Of a stretch of 64,000 bases of DNA, positions 16,578 through 24,214 are shown piece by piece. The notes beneath the pieces are model-generated. The model made no database searches. It had not been told where the DNA came from and was given only the letters and a program-made list of their open reading frames with translations. Location: assembly GCA_044377735.1 (NCBI GenBank), contig JBILYK010000006.1, positions 1 through 64,000 of the forward strand, in the 5' to 3' direction. The position numbers and the translations under genes were made by a program. Position 1 is the first letter of the stretch, and every line of letters begins with the position of its first letter. Source of the stretch: Tabrizicola_A sp044377735. Its GTDB lineage: Bacteria; Pseudomonadota; Alphaproteobacteria; Rhodobacterales; Rhodobacteraceae.

Positions 16578-17660
16578 CTATTCCATCCTGAATTGCTTGG
16601 CGAGCTTGAGTCCCTGTCCTTGATAATTCGACGAAATTCCCGCGCCGTAAAGTGTATCAGGCCGTTCGCTCATTCGCTCATAGACCAGACGACCGACGAC
16701 TTGGCCGTGTTCCAAGACAAAGGGTGCCTCGTGGCAGCGCACTTCCAACACCCCGCGAGAGCCGGTGCCGCCTGCCGCTGCATGGCCAAAACCGGGGTCG
16801 AAAAAGCCCGCGTAATGCACGCGGAATTCGCCCACCATGGCCAGATAAGGCGCCATTTCGGCGGCGTAATCGGGGGGGATCGTCACCGCTTCGCGGCTGA
16901 CGAGGATGTAGAATGCACCCGGATCAAGGATGATGCGGGCATCGGTGGCACGGACCTCTTCCCAAAAGTCGCGCGCGGGGTATTGGCCGATGCGGTCAAG
17001 GTCGATCACCCCGGTGTGGGGTTTGGCGCGGTAGCCCAAGAGATCACCCTGTGCGGGCTTGAGGTCCACCGAAAAGCCCAAGCCTTCCGAGATCACCGCC
17101 TCGCCCGAGACCAAGGTCTCGATCGCATGCAGCGCGCGAAGTTCGGCATCGGTCAGCACCGATTGCCCGGCGCGAAACCGGATCTGGTTCAGCCGTTGCC
17201 CGGCACGTACCAAGACCGAGAACGAGCGGGGGCAGACTTCGGCATAAAGCGGGCCAGTGTAACCTTCTGGAATTCGGTCAAACTCTGTGCCGCCATCGGT
17301 GATGGTGCGGGTCAAAAGGTCAAGCCGCCCGGTCGAGGATTTGGCATTGGCCACCGCCGTAATGCCATGGGGCAGGGCAAGCGATTCCATCAAGGGCACG
17401 ACGTAGACGCAGCCCTTCTCCAAAACCGCGCCCTGGGTCAGGTCGACCCGGTGCATTTCGAATTCGGTCAGACGGTCGGACACGCGCGCGCCATTGCCCG
17501 CAAGGAATGAGGCGCGAACGCGGTAGGCCACGGTGCCAAGGCGCAGATCAAGGCTGGCGGGCTGAATCTGGTCGGGCAGAATCGCGGGGCTGCCGGTCAG
17601 CGTGCCGGCCGCAATCATGGCGCGCAGGGCTTGGGCGGGCAGAACTCCGGCTGTGGTCAT
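16578..17660 (-). CDS. dcd: Double-length dCTP deaminase-like protein
   Basis: The 360-residue product is a tandem of two dUTPase/Dcd beta-barrel units. Unit one (about 20-170) holds NAKSSTGRLDLLTRTI and GPLYAEVCPRSFSVLV; unit two (about 190-340) holds VHYAGFFDPGFG and GVLEVRCHEAPFVL. Ordinary Dcd is about 190 residues and works as a homotrimer, so this long form may build the trimer as pseudo-repeats. It would supply dUTP for thymidylate synthesis. The ATG at 17660 has aaagggg at good spacing; the in-frame TTG upstream is rejected. Confidence 0.88.
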   Translation of the reverse strand: MTTAGVLPAQALRAMIAAGTLTGSPAILPDQIQPASLDLRLGTVAYRVRASFLAGNGARVSDRLTEFEMHRVDLTQGAVLEKGCVYVVPLMESLALPHGITAVANAKSSTGRLDLLTRTITDGGTEFDRIPEGYTGPLYAEVCPRSFSVLVRAGQRLNQIRFRAGQSVLTDAELRALHAIETLVSGEAVISEGLGFSVDLKPAQGDLLGYRAKPHTGVIDLDRIGQYPARDFWEEVRATDARIILDPGAFYILVSREAVTIPPDYAAEMAPYLAMVGEFRVHYAGFFDPGFGHAAAGGTGSRGVLEVRCHEAPFVLEHGQVVGRLVYERMSERPDTLYGAGISSNYQGQGLKLAKQFRME

Positions 17661-17685
17661 GGCTTTGGCCCCTTTCAAAACGAAA

Positions 17686-17716
17686 CCGCCCGCGCTGCCA
17701 GGTGGCAGGCGGGCGG
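17686..17716 (-). terminator. Terminator downstream of tRNA-Pro
   Basis: An 8-bp ccgcccgc / gcgggcgg stem, continued by ctgcca/tggcag after a one-base bulge, lies 8 bp past the tRNA end. On the minus strand it is followed by tttcgtttt, a clear U tract. It lies just ahead of the ribosome site of the deaminase gene. Confidence 0.75.
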
Positions 17717-17724
17717 CTTTGTAT

Positions 17725-17802
17725 TGGTCGGGCCGGAGAGATTCGAACTCTCGACCTCCCGCCCCCCAGACGGACGCGCTAACCAGGCTGCGCTACGGCC
17801 CG
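17725..17802 (-). tRNA. tRNA-Pro (GGG)
   Basis: Read on the minus strand it folds as a full cloverleaf. The acceptor is CGGGCCG/CGGCCCG, the D arm is GCGC...GCGC, the anticodon loop CTGGGGG reads GGG, and the T arm has GAGTTCGAATCTC. The A-CCA end is encoded. The anticodon stem includes two G-T pairs. Confidence 0.95.
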
Positions 17803-17867
17803 ACGAATAGGCGCTTTCATAACGATATTCCGGCGGCTCGCAAGCGGGAAAGCACATTCTTCGGCGT

Positions 17868-18617
17868 TCAAAGCGGGCTGGCGGCGGGCGGGGCAGCGAC
17901 GCGGACCTGAAGGCTTTCCAGACGGTCGCGCAAGGCGCGCGCCGCCGGGGTGTCAAGGCTGCCCGGGGGCAGTTGACGCAGCCGGTCCACCAGACGTAAC
18001 GGCGCAGGCGCAGGGGGGGCCGCCCGCGCAAAAAGTGGCAGCTCGTCGGTCAGAGCGGTGGCTGGGTTTACGCTTGCCTCGGGGGTGCCGTCGAAAGTGG
18101 TGGTTTCGGCAACGGGCGCTGCGGGGTCTGCAGTGGGCAATGCGGCGGGTGCAATAGAGCCAAGAGCACCGACATCGCTGGGCTCGGCGGCCTGTCCCCG
18201 ACGCGCCCTAAGCGCCGTTTCCAGCGCGACGATCTGCGCGCTTTCGGCGGCCTCTTGCGGCAGCGCCGGAGCGGCGGGCGGGCTGAAATTGGCGGCGAGT
18301 GCGGCCTCAAGTGCGGCTTCAGCGCTTGCGCTTTCGTCGGGCAGGTCTTGCCCGGACAGAGCCACAACATGCCGAATCCCTTGTTCGCGCATCATTTTCT
18401 GTACACCGCGAATGGTTAGACCTTCATCATGCAAGAGATGTTTGATCCCCGTCAGCAGGGCCACATCGGCAGGTCGGTAATAGCGTCGACCGCCCGCCCG
18501 TTTCACTGGGCGGATCTGGGGAAAGCGGCTTTCCCAAAATCGCAGCACATGCGCCGGGATTCCAAGAAGCTCGGCCACCTCGCTGATGGTGCGAAAGGCG
18601 TCAGGCGATTTCTCCAT
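17868..18617 (-). CDS. MerR-family transcriptional regulator
   Basis: The 249-residue protein has an N-terminal winged-helix MerR domain (FRTISEVAELLGIPAHVLRFWE and GGRRYYRPADVALL, residues 8-60). A long Ala/Pro-rich low-complexity region follows, and a short conserved end (RLVDRLRQLPPGSLDTPAA). It has no metal-binding Cys set, so it is not a metal sensor. This gene follows ihfA in many alphaproteobacteria, 15 bp downstream here. Its target is unknown. It is the last protein gene of the DUF177-rpmF-plsX-fabH-ihfA run. Confidence 0.9.
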   Translation of the reverse strand: MEKSPDAFRTISEVAELLGIPAHVLRFWESRFPQIRPVKRAGGRRYYRPADVALLTGIKHLLHDEGLTIRGVQKMMREQGIRHVVALSGQDLPDESASAEAALEAALAANFSPPAAPALPQEAAESAQIVALETALRARRGQAAEPSDVGALGSIAPAALPTADPAAPVAETTTFDGTPEASVNPATALTDELPLFARAAPPAPAPLRLVDRLRQLPPGSLDTPAARALRDRLESLQVRVAAPPAASPL

Positions 18618-18632
18618 CCGCCAACCTTTCCG

Positions 18633-18935
18633 TTACTTTTTCTTGCCGGCAGCGACGCGATCTTTCATCAGATGCGAGGGGCGGAAGGTCAGAACGCGGC
18701 GCGGCGAGATCGGAACTTCGTCGCCGGTCTTTGGATTGCGGCCCACACGGGCGGTCTTGTCGCGCACCGAAAAGGTGCCAAAGGACGAGATCTTTACCGT
18801 CTCGCCCGAGGCCAGCGCATCGGACATATGGGCCAGAACCGATTCAACCAGATTGGCCGATTCGTTGCGGCTGAGGCCGACTTCACGGAACACGGCCTCG
18901 GACAGGTCCATCCGCGTTAAGGTCTTATCGCTCAT
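18633..18935 (-). CDS. ihfA: Integration host factor subunit alpha
   Basis: A 100-residue DNA-bending protein of the HU/IHF family. It shows the SSFGTFSVR strand, the GRNPKTGDEVPI arm with the intercalating Pro, and a C-terminal basic AAGKKK. The N-terminal LTRMDLSEAVFREVGLS marks it as the alpha subunit. It binds specific sites with IhfB to shape promoters and recombination sites. ATG 18935 is preferred over ATG 18938 because the gggggg ribosome site is then 5 bases away. It lies between fabH and the MerR gene. Confidence 0.95.
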   Translation of the reverse strand: MSDKTLTRMDLSEAVFREVGLSRNESANLVESVLAHMSDALASGETVKISSFGTFSVRDKTARVGRNPKTGDEVPISPRRVLTFRPSHLMKDRVAAGKKK

Positions 18936-19035
18936 CATATCCCCCCCGGGTTATTCATTGCAGATTGAGCGCGATGGATTTGCGAGTCAATATCAAAGAC
19001 TTGGGACGGCCAATTCATGCAAGGATTTTCGCGGT

Positions 19036-20007
19036 TTACCAGCGCAGAACCACCGAACCCCAAGCCAGACCACCGCCAATCGCCTCGGTGACCACCAGAT
19101 CGCCCTCGCGCAGTTGGCCGCGCGCCTTGCCGACCGACAACGCCAAGGGGATTGACGCCGCCGAGGTGTTGCCGTGGTCTTGAACTGTAACGATGACCCG
19201 ATCCATCGACACTTGCATCTTTTTGGCGGTGCCTTCGATGATGCGGATATTGGCCTGATGCGGCACGATCCAGTCAACATCATCGGGGGTCAACCCTGCC
19301 TTATCAAGGGCCGCATGGGCGGTTTCGGCCAGCTTTTCGATGGCATGGCGGAAGACTTCCTTGCCTTCCATCCGCAGGTGGCCGGTCTTGCCGGTCGAGG
19401 TGCCGCCGTCGACATGCAGGATGTCTTTGTAGCGGCCATCGCTGTTCAGATCGGTCGCCAGAATGCCGCGGTCCGCGTTTGTTCCGGTGCCTTCCTGAGC
19501 TTCAAGAAGCAACGCACCCGCGCCGTCACCGAACAGCACGCAGGTGCCGCGGTCGGTCCAGTCCATCAGGCGTGAAAAGGTTTCGGCCCCGATGACCAGC
19601 ACGCGTTTGGCCTGACCGGCCAAGATCAGTGCATTGGCGGTGGTCAGCGCAAAGGCAAACCCGGCGCAGACGGCTTGGACGTCAAAGGCAAAGCCGCGCG
19701 TCATGCCAAGGCCGGATTGGATCATCGTGGCGCAAGAGGGGAAGGTGAAATCGGCGGTCGAGGTGGCGACGATGATCGCGTCTACATCCTCGGGGGTCAG
19801 CCCGGCATCGGCCAGCGCAGCCTGGGCCGCACGGGTGCCAAGATCGGCCGTGGTCTGGCCGGGGGCCGCAAAATGCCGCCGCTCAATCCCCGAGCGCGAG
19901 CGGATCCATTCGTCAGAGGTTTCAATCAAGGCTTCGAATTCAGAGTTGGGAACCACGCGGTCCGGCAAATAGTGCCCGACGCCCCTGACCACGGCGCGTA
20001 TTGTCAT
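19036..20007 (-). CDS. fabH: 3-oxoacyl-[ACP] synthase III
   Basis: FabH starts fatty-acid synthesis by joining acetyl-CoA to malonyl-ACP. The 323 residues hold the triad: Cys in VQAVCAGFAFAL near residue 113, His in VPHQANIRI near residue 250 and Asn in DHGNTSAASIP near residue 280. The N-terminal SDEWIRSRSGIERR is the family lead. Length is normal. The ATG overlaps the plsX stop (ATGA), the usual coupling of these two genes. Confidence 0.97.
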   Translation of the reverse strand: MTIRAVVRGVGHYLPDRVVPNSEFEALIETSDEWIRSRSGIERRHFAAPGQTTADLGTRAAQAALADAGLTPEDVDAIIVATSTADFTFPSCATMIQSGLGMTRGFAFDVQAVCAGFAFALTTANALILAGQAKRVLVIGAETFSRLMDWTDRGTCVLFGDGAGALLLEAQEGTGTNADRGILATDLNSDGRYKDILHVDGGTSTGKTGHLRMEGKEVFRHAIEKLAETAHAALDKAGLTPDDVDWIVPHQANIRIIEGTAKKMQVSMDRVIVTVQDHGNTSAASIPLALSVGKARGQLREGDLVVTEAIGGGLAWGSVVLRW

Positions 20008-21128
20008 TCAGCGGACCCTGCTTTTGCACCCATTGCAGCGGCATCCTGCCCCGCAAGCCCGGTGGATGCAACCCGTGCCGCGATGCGGTTGGCCAGATCG
20101 GCCCGCGACAATTGATGCGCCAGACGTACCGCCGCCGCCACACCCGTGGCATCGGCCGATCCGTGGGATTTCACCACCGTACCGTTCAGCCCCAAGAACA
20201 CCCCGCCATTGGCGCGGCGCGGGTCGGTCTGGGCCTGCAGGCGGCGCAAAGACTTCATGGCCAGCAGCGCGCCCAGCTTGGCGAAGATCGTCGAGGTCAG
20301 CGCGTCACGCAAAAATATCGAAATCAGCTTGGCCGTTCCTTCGCCGGTTTTCAGCGCGACATTGCCGGTAAACCCATCGGTCACGATCACATCGACCCGG
20401 TCCGAGGGAATGTCTGACCCTTCGACAAATCCCACAAATTCATAGCCCCCCGCGGTCGCGGCGGCGGCCATTTTGGGGTAGGCCTCATGCAGTTCGGCTC
20501 GGCCTTTGTGCTCTTCGGTGCCGACATTCAACAGGCCAACGCGCGGGCAGGGCAGGTTCAGGCTGTTGCGGGCATACGACGCACCCATGGCGGCATATTG
20601 CAAAAGATCGGCTGCATCGGCCTTTACGTCCGCGCCCACATCCAGCATCACGTTAAAGCCAGCCGGGTTGCGCGAGGGCCAATAGCAGGCAATCGCCGGG
20701 CGGTTCACGCCGGGCAATTTACGCAGCCGCAGCATGGCCACGGCCATCAAGGCACCGGTGTTGCCACAAGACACCGCCACCGTCGCCTCGCCGTTTTTCA
20801 CCGCATCAATGGCGGAAAACATCGACGTGCCTTGACCGTGGCGCATCACCTGACTGGGCTTATCCGCCATGGTGACTACCCGGTCGGCATGGCGCAGGTC
20901 AACGCGGCCGGCGAGCGCTGGCGCGCGCGCCAAAAGCGGGCCCAGCACCGCCTGATCGCCATGCAGAATGAACAGTGCATCAGGCAATTCGACAGCCGAA
21001 AGTGCAAGACCGGCGACAATTGCCGCCGGCCCACGATCACCGCCCATCGCATCGATGGAAATAACGGTCTGGGAAGGCCCCGTGCGCCCTGCAACCGTGT
21101 CAGCCGGAATGGAATTTCCGTTGGTCAT
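20004..21128 (-). CDS. plsX: Phosphate acyltransferase PlsX
   Basis: PlsX turns acyl-ACP into acyl-phosphate for phospholipid synthesis by PlsY. The 374 residues begin, after a 20-residue extension, with VISIDAMGGDRGP. They then show SCGNTGALMA near residue 120, MLDVGADVKADAADLLQYA near residue 160, LLNVGTEEHKG near residue 200 and DVIVTDGFTGNVALKTGEG near residue 250. All are family landmarks. It lies 25 bp after rpmF and overlaps fabH, the classic rpmF-plsX-fabH order. Confidence 0.97.
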   Translation of the reverse strand: MTNGNSIPADTVAGRTGPSQTVISIDAMGGDRGPAAIVAGLALSAVELPDALFILHGDQAVLGPLLARAPALAGRVDLRHADRVVTMADKPSQVMRHGQGTSMFSAIDAVKNGEATVAVSCGNTGALMAVAMLRLRKLPGVNRPAIACYWPSRNPAGFNVMLDVGADVKADAADLLQYAAMGASYARNSLNLPCPRVGLLNVGTEEHKGRAELHEAYPKMAAAATAGGYEFVGFVEGSDIPSDRVDVIVTDGFTGNVALKTGEGTAKLISIFLRDALTSTIFAKLGALLAMKSLRRLQAQTDPRRANGGVFLGLNGTVVKSHGSADATGVAAAVRLAHQLSRADLANRIAARVASTGLAGQDAAAMGAKAGSAE

Positions 21129-21153
21129 AGGTCAGGCGCGGCAGGGCAGCGGC

Positions 21154-21357
21154 TTACGCCGCGTCCTCGTCCACTTCGCCGACGCGGGTCGCCACGACTT
21201 CACGCGCGTCATAATGGCCGCAGGCCGGGCACACGTGGTGCGGGCGCTTCAGCTCGCCACAGTTCGAGCATTCCTGCGGGTTGCCAGCAACCAGCGCGTC
21301 ATGCGAACGGCGCATGTTGCGGCGCGATTTGGTGGTGCGGTTCTGCGGGACAGCCAT
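21154..21357 (-). CDS. rpmF: 50S ribosomal protein L32
   Basis: The 67-residue protein starts MAVPQNRTTKSRRNMRRSHD, the universal L32 lead. It has the zinc ribbon CSNC...CPAC (all four Cys), so this is the zinc-binding C+ form. Its place ahead of plsX is widely conserved. Confidence 0.97.
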   Translation of the reverse strand: MAVPQNRTTKSRRNMRRSHDALVAGNPQECSNCGELKRPHHVCPACGHYDAREVVATRVGEVDEDAA

Positions 21358-21499
21358 GTCTCGACCTCGAATTAAGGGGGACAGGCCCCGGATTTTCCTT
21401 TGATTTCAGAAGCATCTGCCAAGCAAACAGGCTCGGCCAAAAGACCCCGAATGAGCGGCGGAACATAGTGGGATTCCGTGCGGGCGCAAGCCCCTTTCT

Positions 21500-22120
21500 T
21501 TAGCCTTCGGATGTCGGTTCGGAATCAGGCTTTTTCAGTTTGTCGGCAAGGGCCGAGAGCCCAGCAAAGGGCTTGAGGTCGGTGTCGCCCAAAGGTGTGA
21601 CACCGGGCGGTGCAAAGACCGCTTCACCCAAGGCGGCCCCAGGCGCGCGTGGGTAGAGCGGCAGCGCAAGCGCCAGGGCCTCAGCGGCAATTTCGGCGAC
21701 ATCAATCACCTCGGGCAGGGGGTCGATCTCGGCATCTGGTATTTCGATCTCCTCTGCCTCGGGGGCTGTCATATCGGCTTGAAACCGGCGGTGGACGGAT
21801 TCTCTTATGATGCAGGGCACCGGGGCCATAGTCACCGAACAGGGCTGCACGGCGGCGGCGGTCAGGTCGGCCACCAGATCAAAATCATGCCGCCCGGAAG
21901 GTCGAATCTCGCCGCTGAGGCGCAGCTTGGAAAGGTCCAAAAGGCCAAGGGCCGCCGCAATGGCTGCGCGGCCTGCGGCGTCGGGGCGGAAATCAAAGCG
22001 CGTGGGTTTGCGCGTGGCCAAGGATTGCGTGCGAAAGGGCAGGCTCGGCATGCCAGTGCCGTCGGGTCCGGTTGACGCCGCAGGGGCTGAGGAGGGGGGC
22101 AGATCGCGCTTGGTCGTCAT
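21500..22120 (-). CDS. DUF177 (YceD-like) protein
   Basis: This 206-residue protein is the DUF177/YceD-family gene usually found before rpmF. It may take part in 23S rRNA maturation or L32 supply. It shows the family pattern of a C-terminal acidic stretch and a CxxH-poor core with C in AAAVQPCSVTMAPVPCIIRESV near residue 95. The ATG at 22120 follows aaagga at good spacing; upstream in-frame Mets lie in poorly conserved sequence and are rejected. The gene is divergent from bamE across a 225-bp gap. Confidence 0.85.
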   Translation of the reverse strand: MTTKRDLPPSSAPAASTGPDGTGMPSLPFRTQSLATRKPTRFDFRPDAAGRAAIAAALGLLDLSKLRLSGEIRPSGRHDFDLVADLTAAAVQPCSVTMAPVPCIIRESVHRRFQADMTAPEAEEIEIPDAEIDPLPEVIDVAEIAAEALALALPLYPRAPGAALGEAVFAPPGVTPLGDTDLKPFAGLSALADKLKKPDSEPTSEG

Positions 22121-22345
22121 CTGTCGTCCTTTCGGTCGGGCGGGCCCTGGTGACGCTTGCGCGCCGCAAGGGTGTTTGCATTCTTGAACCGAGCCCGATC
22201 CCACTGTAAGCCTTGGCCAAGGGGCGCGCGCCTGTCCTTGCCTGTCGATAGTGCCGCACGGCGCCGCTTGCAAGGCCGGGACAGGTGCCGGGGCCTTTAA
22301 GATTGAGGCCTGTAAGATTGGGTCTGTTAGGATCAGGGGACGTGC

Positions 22346-22825
22346 ATGTCGAAAGCAGTCAATACGCGTGTGTCGGGCTGGGGTCGGGCCGTTCGGCTGA
22401 CAGTGGCCGGGCTTGCGCTGGCAGCACTTGCAGCCTGTAGCCCGGTGTTTCGCAACCATGGCTATGTTCCTTCAGAAGAGGAACTGGCGCTGATCGAGGT
22501 TGGGCTGGACACCCGCGAGACGGTGGCAGCCACTCTTGGCCGTCCTTCGGGGCAGGGTCTGTTGAATGATGTGGGCTGGTTTTATGTACAAAGCCGGTGG
22601 AGACAATCCGGCGCGCTGGCACCTAAGGAGATTGACCGGCAGGTGGTCTCGATCACCTTCACCCAAGAGGGCAAGGTCGAGAATGTTGAGCGTTTTGGCC
22701 TTGAAAATGGCCAAGTCGTAGCCATCTCGCGCCGGGTGACCGACAGCAACATCAAGGGCGTGGGCTTCTTGCGCCAGCTTTTGGGCAATATCGGACGGCT
22801 TAGGGCAGATCAGTTCGTCGACTGA
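22346..22825 (+). CDS. bamE: Outer membrane assembly lipoprotein BamE (SmpA/OmlA)
   Basis: BamE is a small lipoprotein of the BAM machine that inserts barrel proteins in the outer membrane. The 159 residues start with a signal peptide ending in the lipobox LAAC (Cys near residue 31). The SmpA/OmlA domain follows, with GLDTRETVAATLGRPSG and the strand WFYVQSRW. The length is slightly long for the family, due to a C-terminal helix. It is divergent from DUF177, a conserved pairing in alphaproteobacteria, and is followed by a strong terminator. Confidence 0.92.
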   Translation: MSKAVNTRVSGWGRAVRLTVAGLALAALAACSPVFRNHGYVPSEEELALIEVGLDTRETVAATLGRPSGQGLLNDVGWFYVQSRWRQSGALAPKEIDRQVVSITFTQEGKVENVERFGLENGQVVAISRRVTDSNIKGVGFLRQLLGNIGRLRADQFVD

Positions 22826-22852
22826 TGTTTAGCCGCCTGTACGAATTGAAAG

Positions 22853-22877
22853 GGCCGCCCAGAGGGGCGGCCTTTTT
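22853..22877 (+). terminator. Rho-independent terminator after bamE
   Basis: A perfect 8-bp stem ggccgccc / gggcggcc with an agag loop is followed by tttttctt. It lies 28 bp past the bamE stop and just before the end of the convergent msrB. The minus-strand side has only ctttcaatt, so it mainly serves bamE. Confidence 0.85.
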
Positions 22878-22878
22878 C

Positions 22879-23271
22879 TTACTCTTGGGGTTCAAAGCGA
22901 ACCGCAACCCCGTTGATGCAGTAGCGCAGGCCCGTGGGCGGCGGGCCATCGGGGAAGACGTGGCCAAGATGGGCATCGCAGCCATGGCAGGTCACCTCGG
23001 TGCGCACCATGTAAAGGCTGCGGTCCTCATGCTCTGTGACCATGTCATTGGGCAGGGCTGCGTTAAAGCTGGGCCAGCCACAGCCCGATTCGAACTTGGT
23101 CGAGGCGTCGAACAAGGCCGCGTCACAGCACATACAGTGATAGGTGCCAGGACCTTTGGGAAAGCCGGGGTGGCTGAAAGGCCGTTCAGTTGCCGCGCGG
23201 CGGGTGACCTGAAAGGCCAGTTCCCCCAGCTTTGCCAGCCATTCGTCATCGGTTTTCATCAGCTTGTTCAT
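22879..23271 (-). CDS. msrB: Peptide-methionine (R)-S-oxide reductase
   Basis: MsrB repairs R-methionine sulfoxide in proteins. The 130 residues carry both zinc Cys pairs (CMCC near residue 45 and CHGC near residue 93), the SGCGWPSFN segment and the catalytic RYCIN near residue 117. The ribosome site caggagga sets the start at 23271; longer forms upstream lack homology signs. It is a single gene with convergent bamE and divergent olsB. No msrA is nearby. Confidence 0.95.
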   Translation of the reverse strand: MNKLMKTDDEWLAKLGELAFQVTRRAATERPFSHPGFPKGPGTYHCMCCDAALFDASTKFESGCGWPSFNAALPNDMVTEHEDRSLYMVRTEVTCHGCDAHLGHVFPDGPPPTGLRYCINGVAVRFEPQE

Positions 23272-23389
23272 CGTGTCCTCCTGCAGCGGGCTGCACCCAA
23301 CCGCTTGCGCGGACGCCCATCCTGCAGCAAACCTAGCGCCGGGCGCAAAGAATTCCAACCATACGCCGATCTGAGGGAGGACAGACAGG

Positions 23390-24121
23390 GTGCTGATGCA
23401 GACGGGGGGATTGGTGGCGCGGTTGGCCGAAGGGCCGGCAGATCTTGTGCGGGCGCAAGAGTTGCGGCACCTGCGTTTTCGCGCCGCGCGGGGCCTAAGC
23501 GCGCCGGGCGGGCGCGAGGTGGACCGCTTTGATGACCTGTGCCAGCACGTGCTGATCGAAGATGGCTCGGGCAGGCTTTTGGGGGGCTTCCGCGCGTTCA
23601 TCTTGCCAGCGCAGCGGCTTGGTGAGAGTTATTCTGCTCAGTTTTATGATCTGACCCCGCTTAGCATCCAGCCCGGCCCGATGATGGAGTTGGGGCGGTT
23701 TTGCACCCACCCCGAGGCCAGCGATCCCGATGTGCTGCGCCTTGCCTTGGCGGCGATCACCCGGTTGGTTGAGACGGCGGGCGTGACGCTGATGTTCGGC
23801 TGCACCTCGTTTCCCGGCGCGGACCCGGCGCGCCATGCATCGGCTTTGGCCCATCTGGGACAGCATCATCTGGCACCCGCAGGCCAAGGGCCGGGGCGGG
23901 GCGGCGCGGCATCTGTAACGCTGCCCAAACATGCGGGCGACATGGGCCGGACGCCTGTGGCATTGCCACCCCTCTTGCGCAGTTACTTGGCTCTGGGTGG
24001 CTGGGTCAGCGACCATGCGGTGATCGACCCCGATCTGGATACGCTCCACGTCTTTACCGCCGTCGAAGTGGCGCGCATCCCGCCCGCGCGGCTGCGGTCG
24101 CTGCGGGCCTTGGCAGGATAG
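23390..24121 (+). CDS. olsB: Ornithine-ACP N-acyltransferase (OlsB-like, GNAT)
   Basis: The first step of ornithine-lipid synthesis moves a 3-hydroxyacyl chain from ACP to ornithine. The 243-residue protein has the N-acyltransferase pattern of the hemolysin-like family: AQELRHLRFRAARG near residue 24, DRFDDLCQHVLIED and a late ELGRFCTHPEASD near residue 103. GTG 23390 lies 9 bases after gagggagg and is chosen; the next ATG (23396) is at poor spacing. OlsA, the second enzyme, is not adjacent. Ornithine lipids are known from many Rhodobacteraceae. Confidence 0.85.
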   Translation: MLMQTGGLVARLAEGPADLVRAQELRHLRFRAARGLSAPGGREVDRFDDLCQHVLIEDGSGRLLGGFRAFILPAQRLGESYSAQFYDLTPLSIQPGPMMELGRFCTHPEASDPDVLRLALAAITRLVETAGVTLMFGCTSFPGADPARHASALAHLGQHHLAPAGQGPGRGGAASVTLPKHAGDMGRTPVALPPLLRSYLALGGWVSDHAVIDPDLDTLHVFTAVEVARIPPARLRSLRALAG

Positions 24122-24126
24122 GGCGT

Positions 24127-24173
24127 AAATTCTTGGAAAGAATTTTGCCAAATTTCTTCGGAAAGAAATTTGG
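24127..24173 (+). repeat. Tandem AT-rich hairpins between olsB and the ABC-F gene
   Basis: Two hairpins stand side by side: aaattctt/aagaattt (24127-24145, 3-nt loop) and a perfect 11-bp ccaaatttctt/aagaaatttgg (24148-24173, 4-nt loop). Both share the same aattctt core, so one may be a copy of the other. There is no U tract after them. Confidence 0.6.
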
Positions 24174-24214
24174 GTCGGTTGACGGCGCGCGCGTGCCCGC
24201 ATAGCTGCACCGCC

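Noticed and set aside
15381..17510. A 709-codon open frame on the plus strand
   Set aside because: It lies antisense to the well-supported CoA-transferase and deaminase genes, with no family resemblance. High GC makes long antisense frames common.
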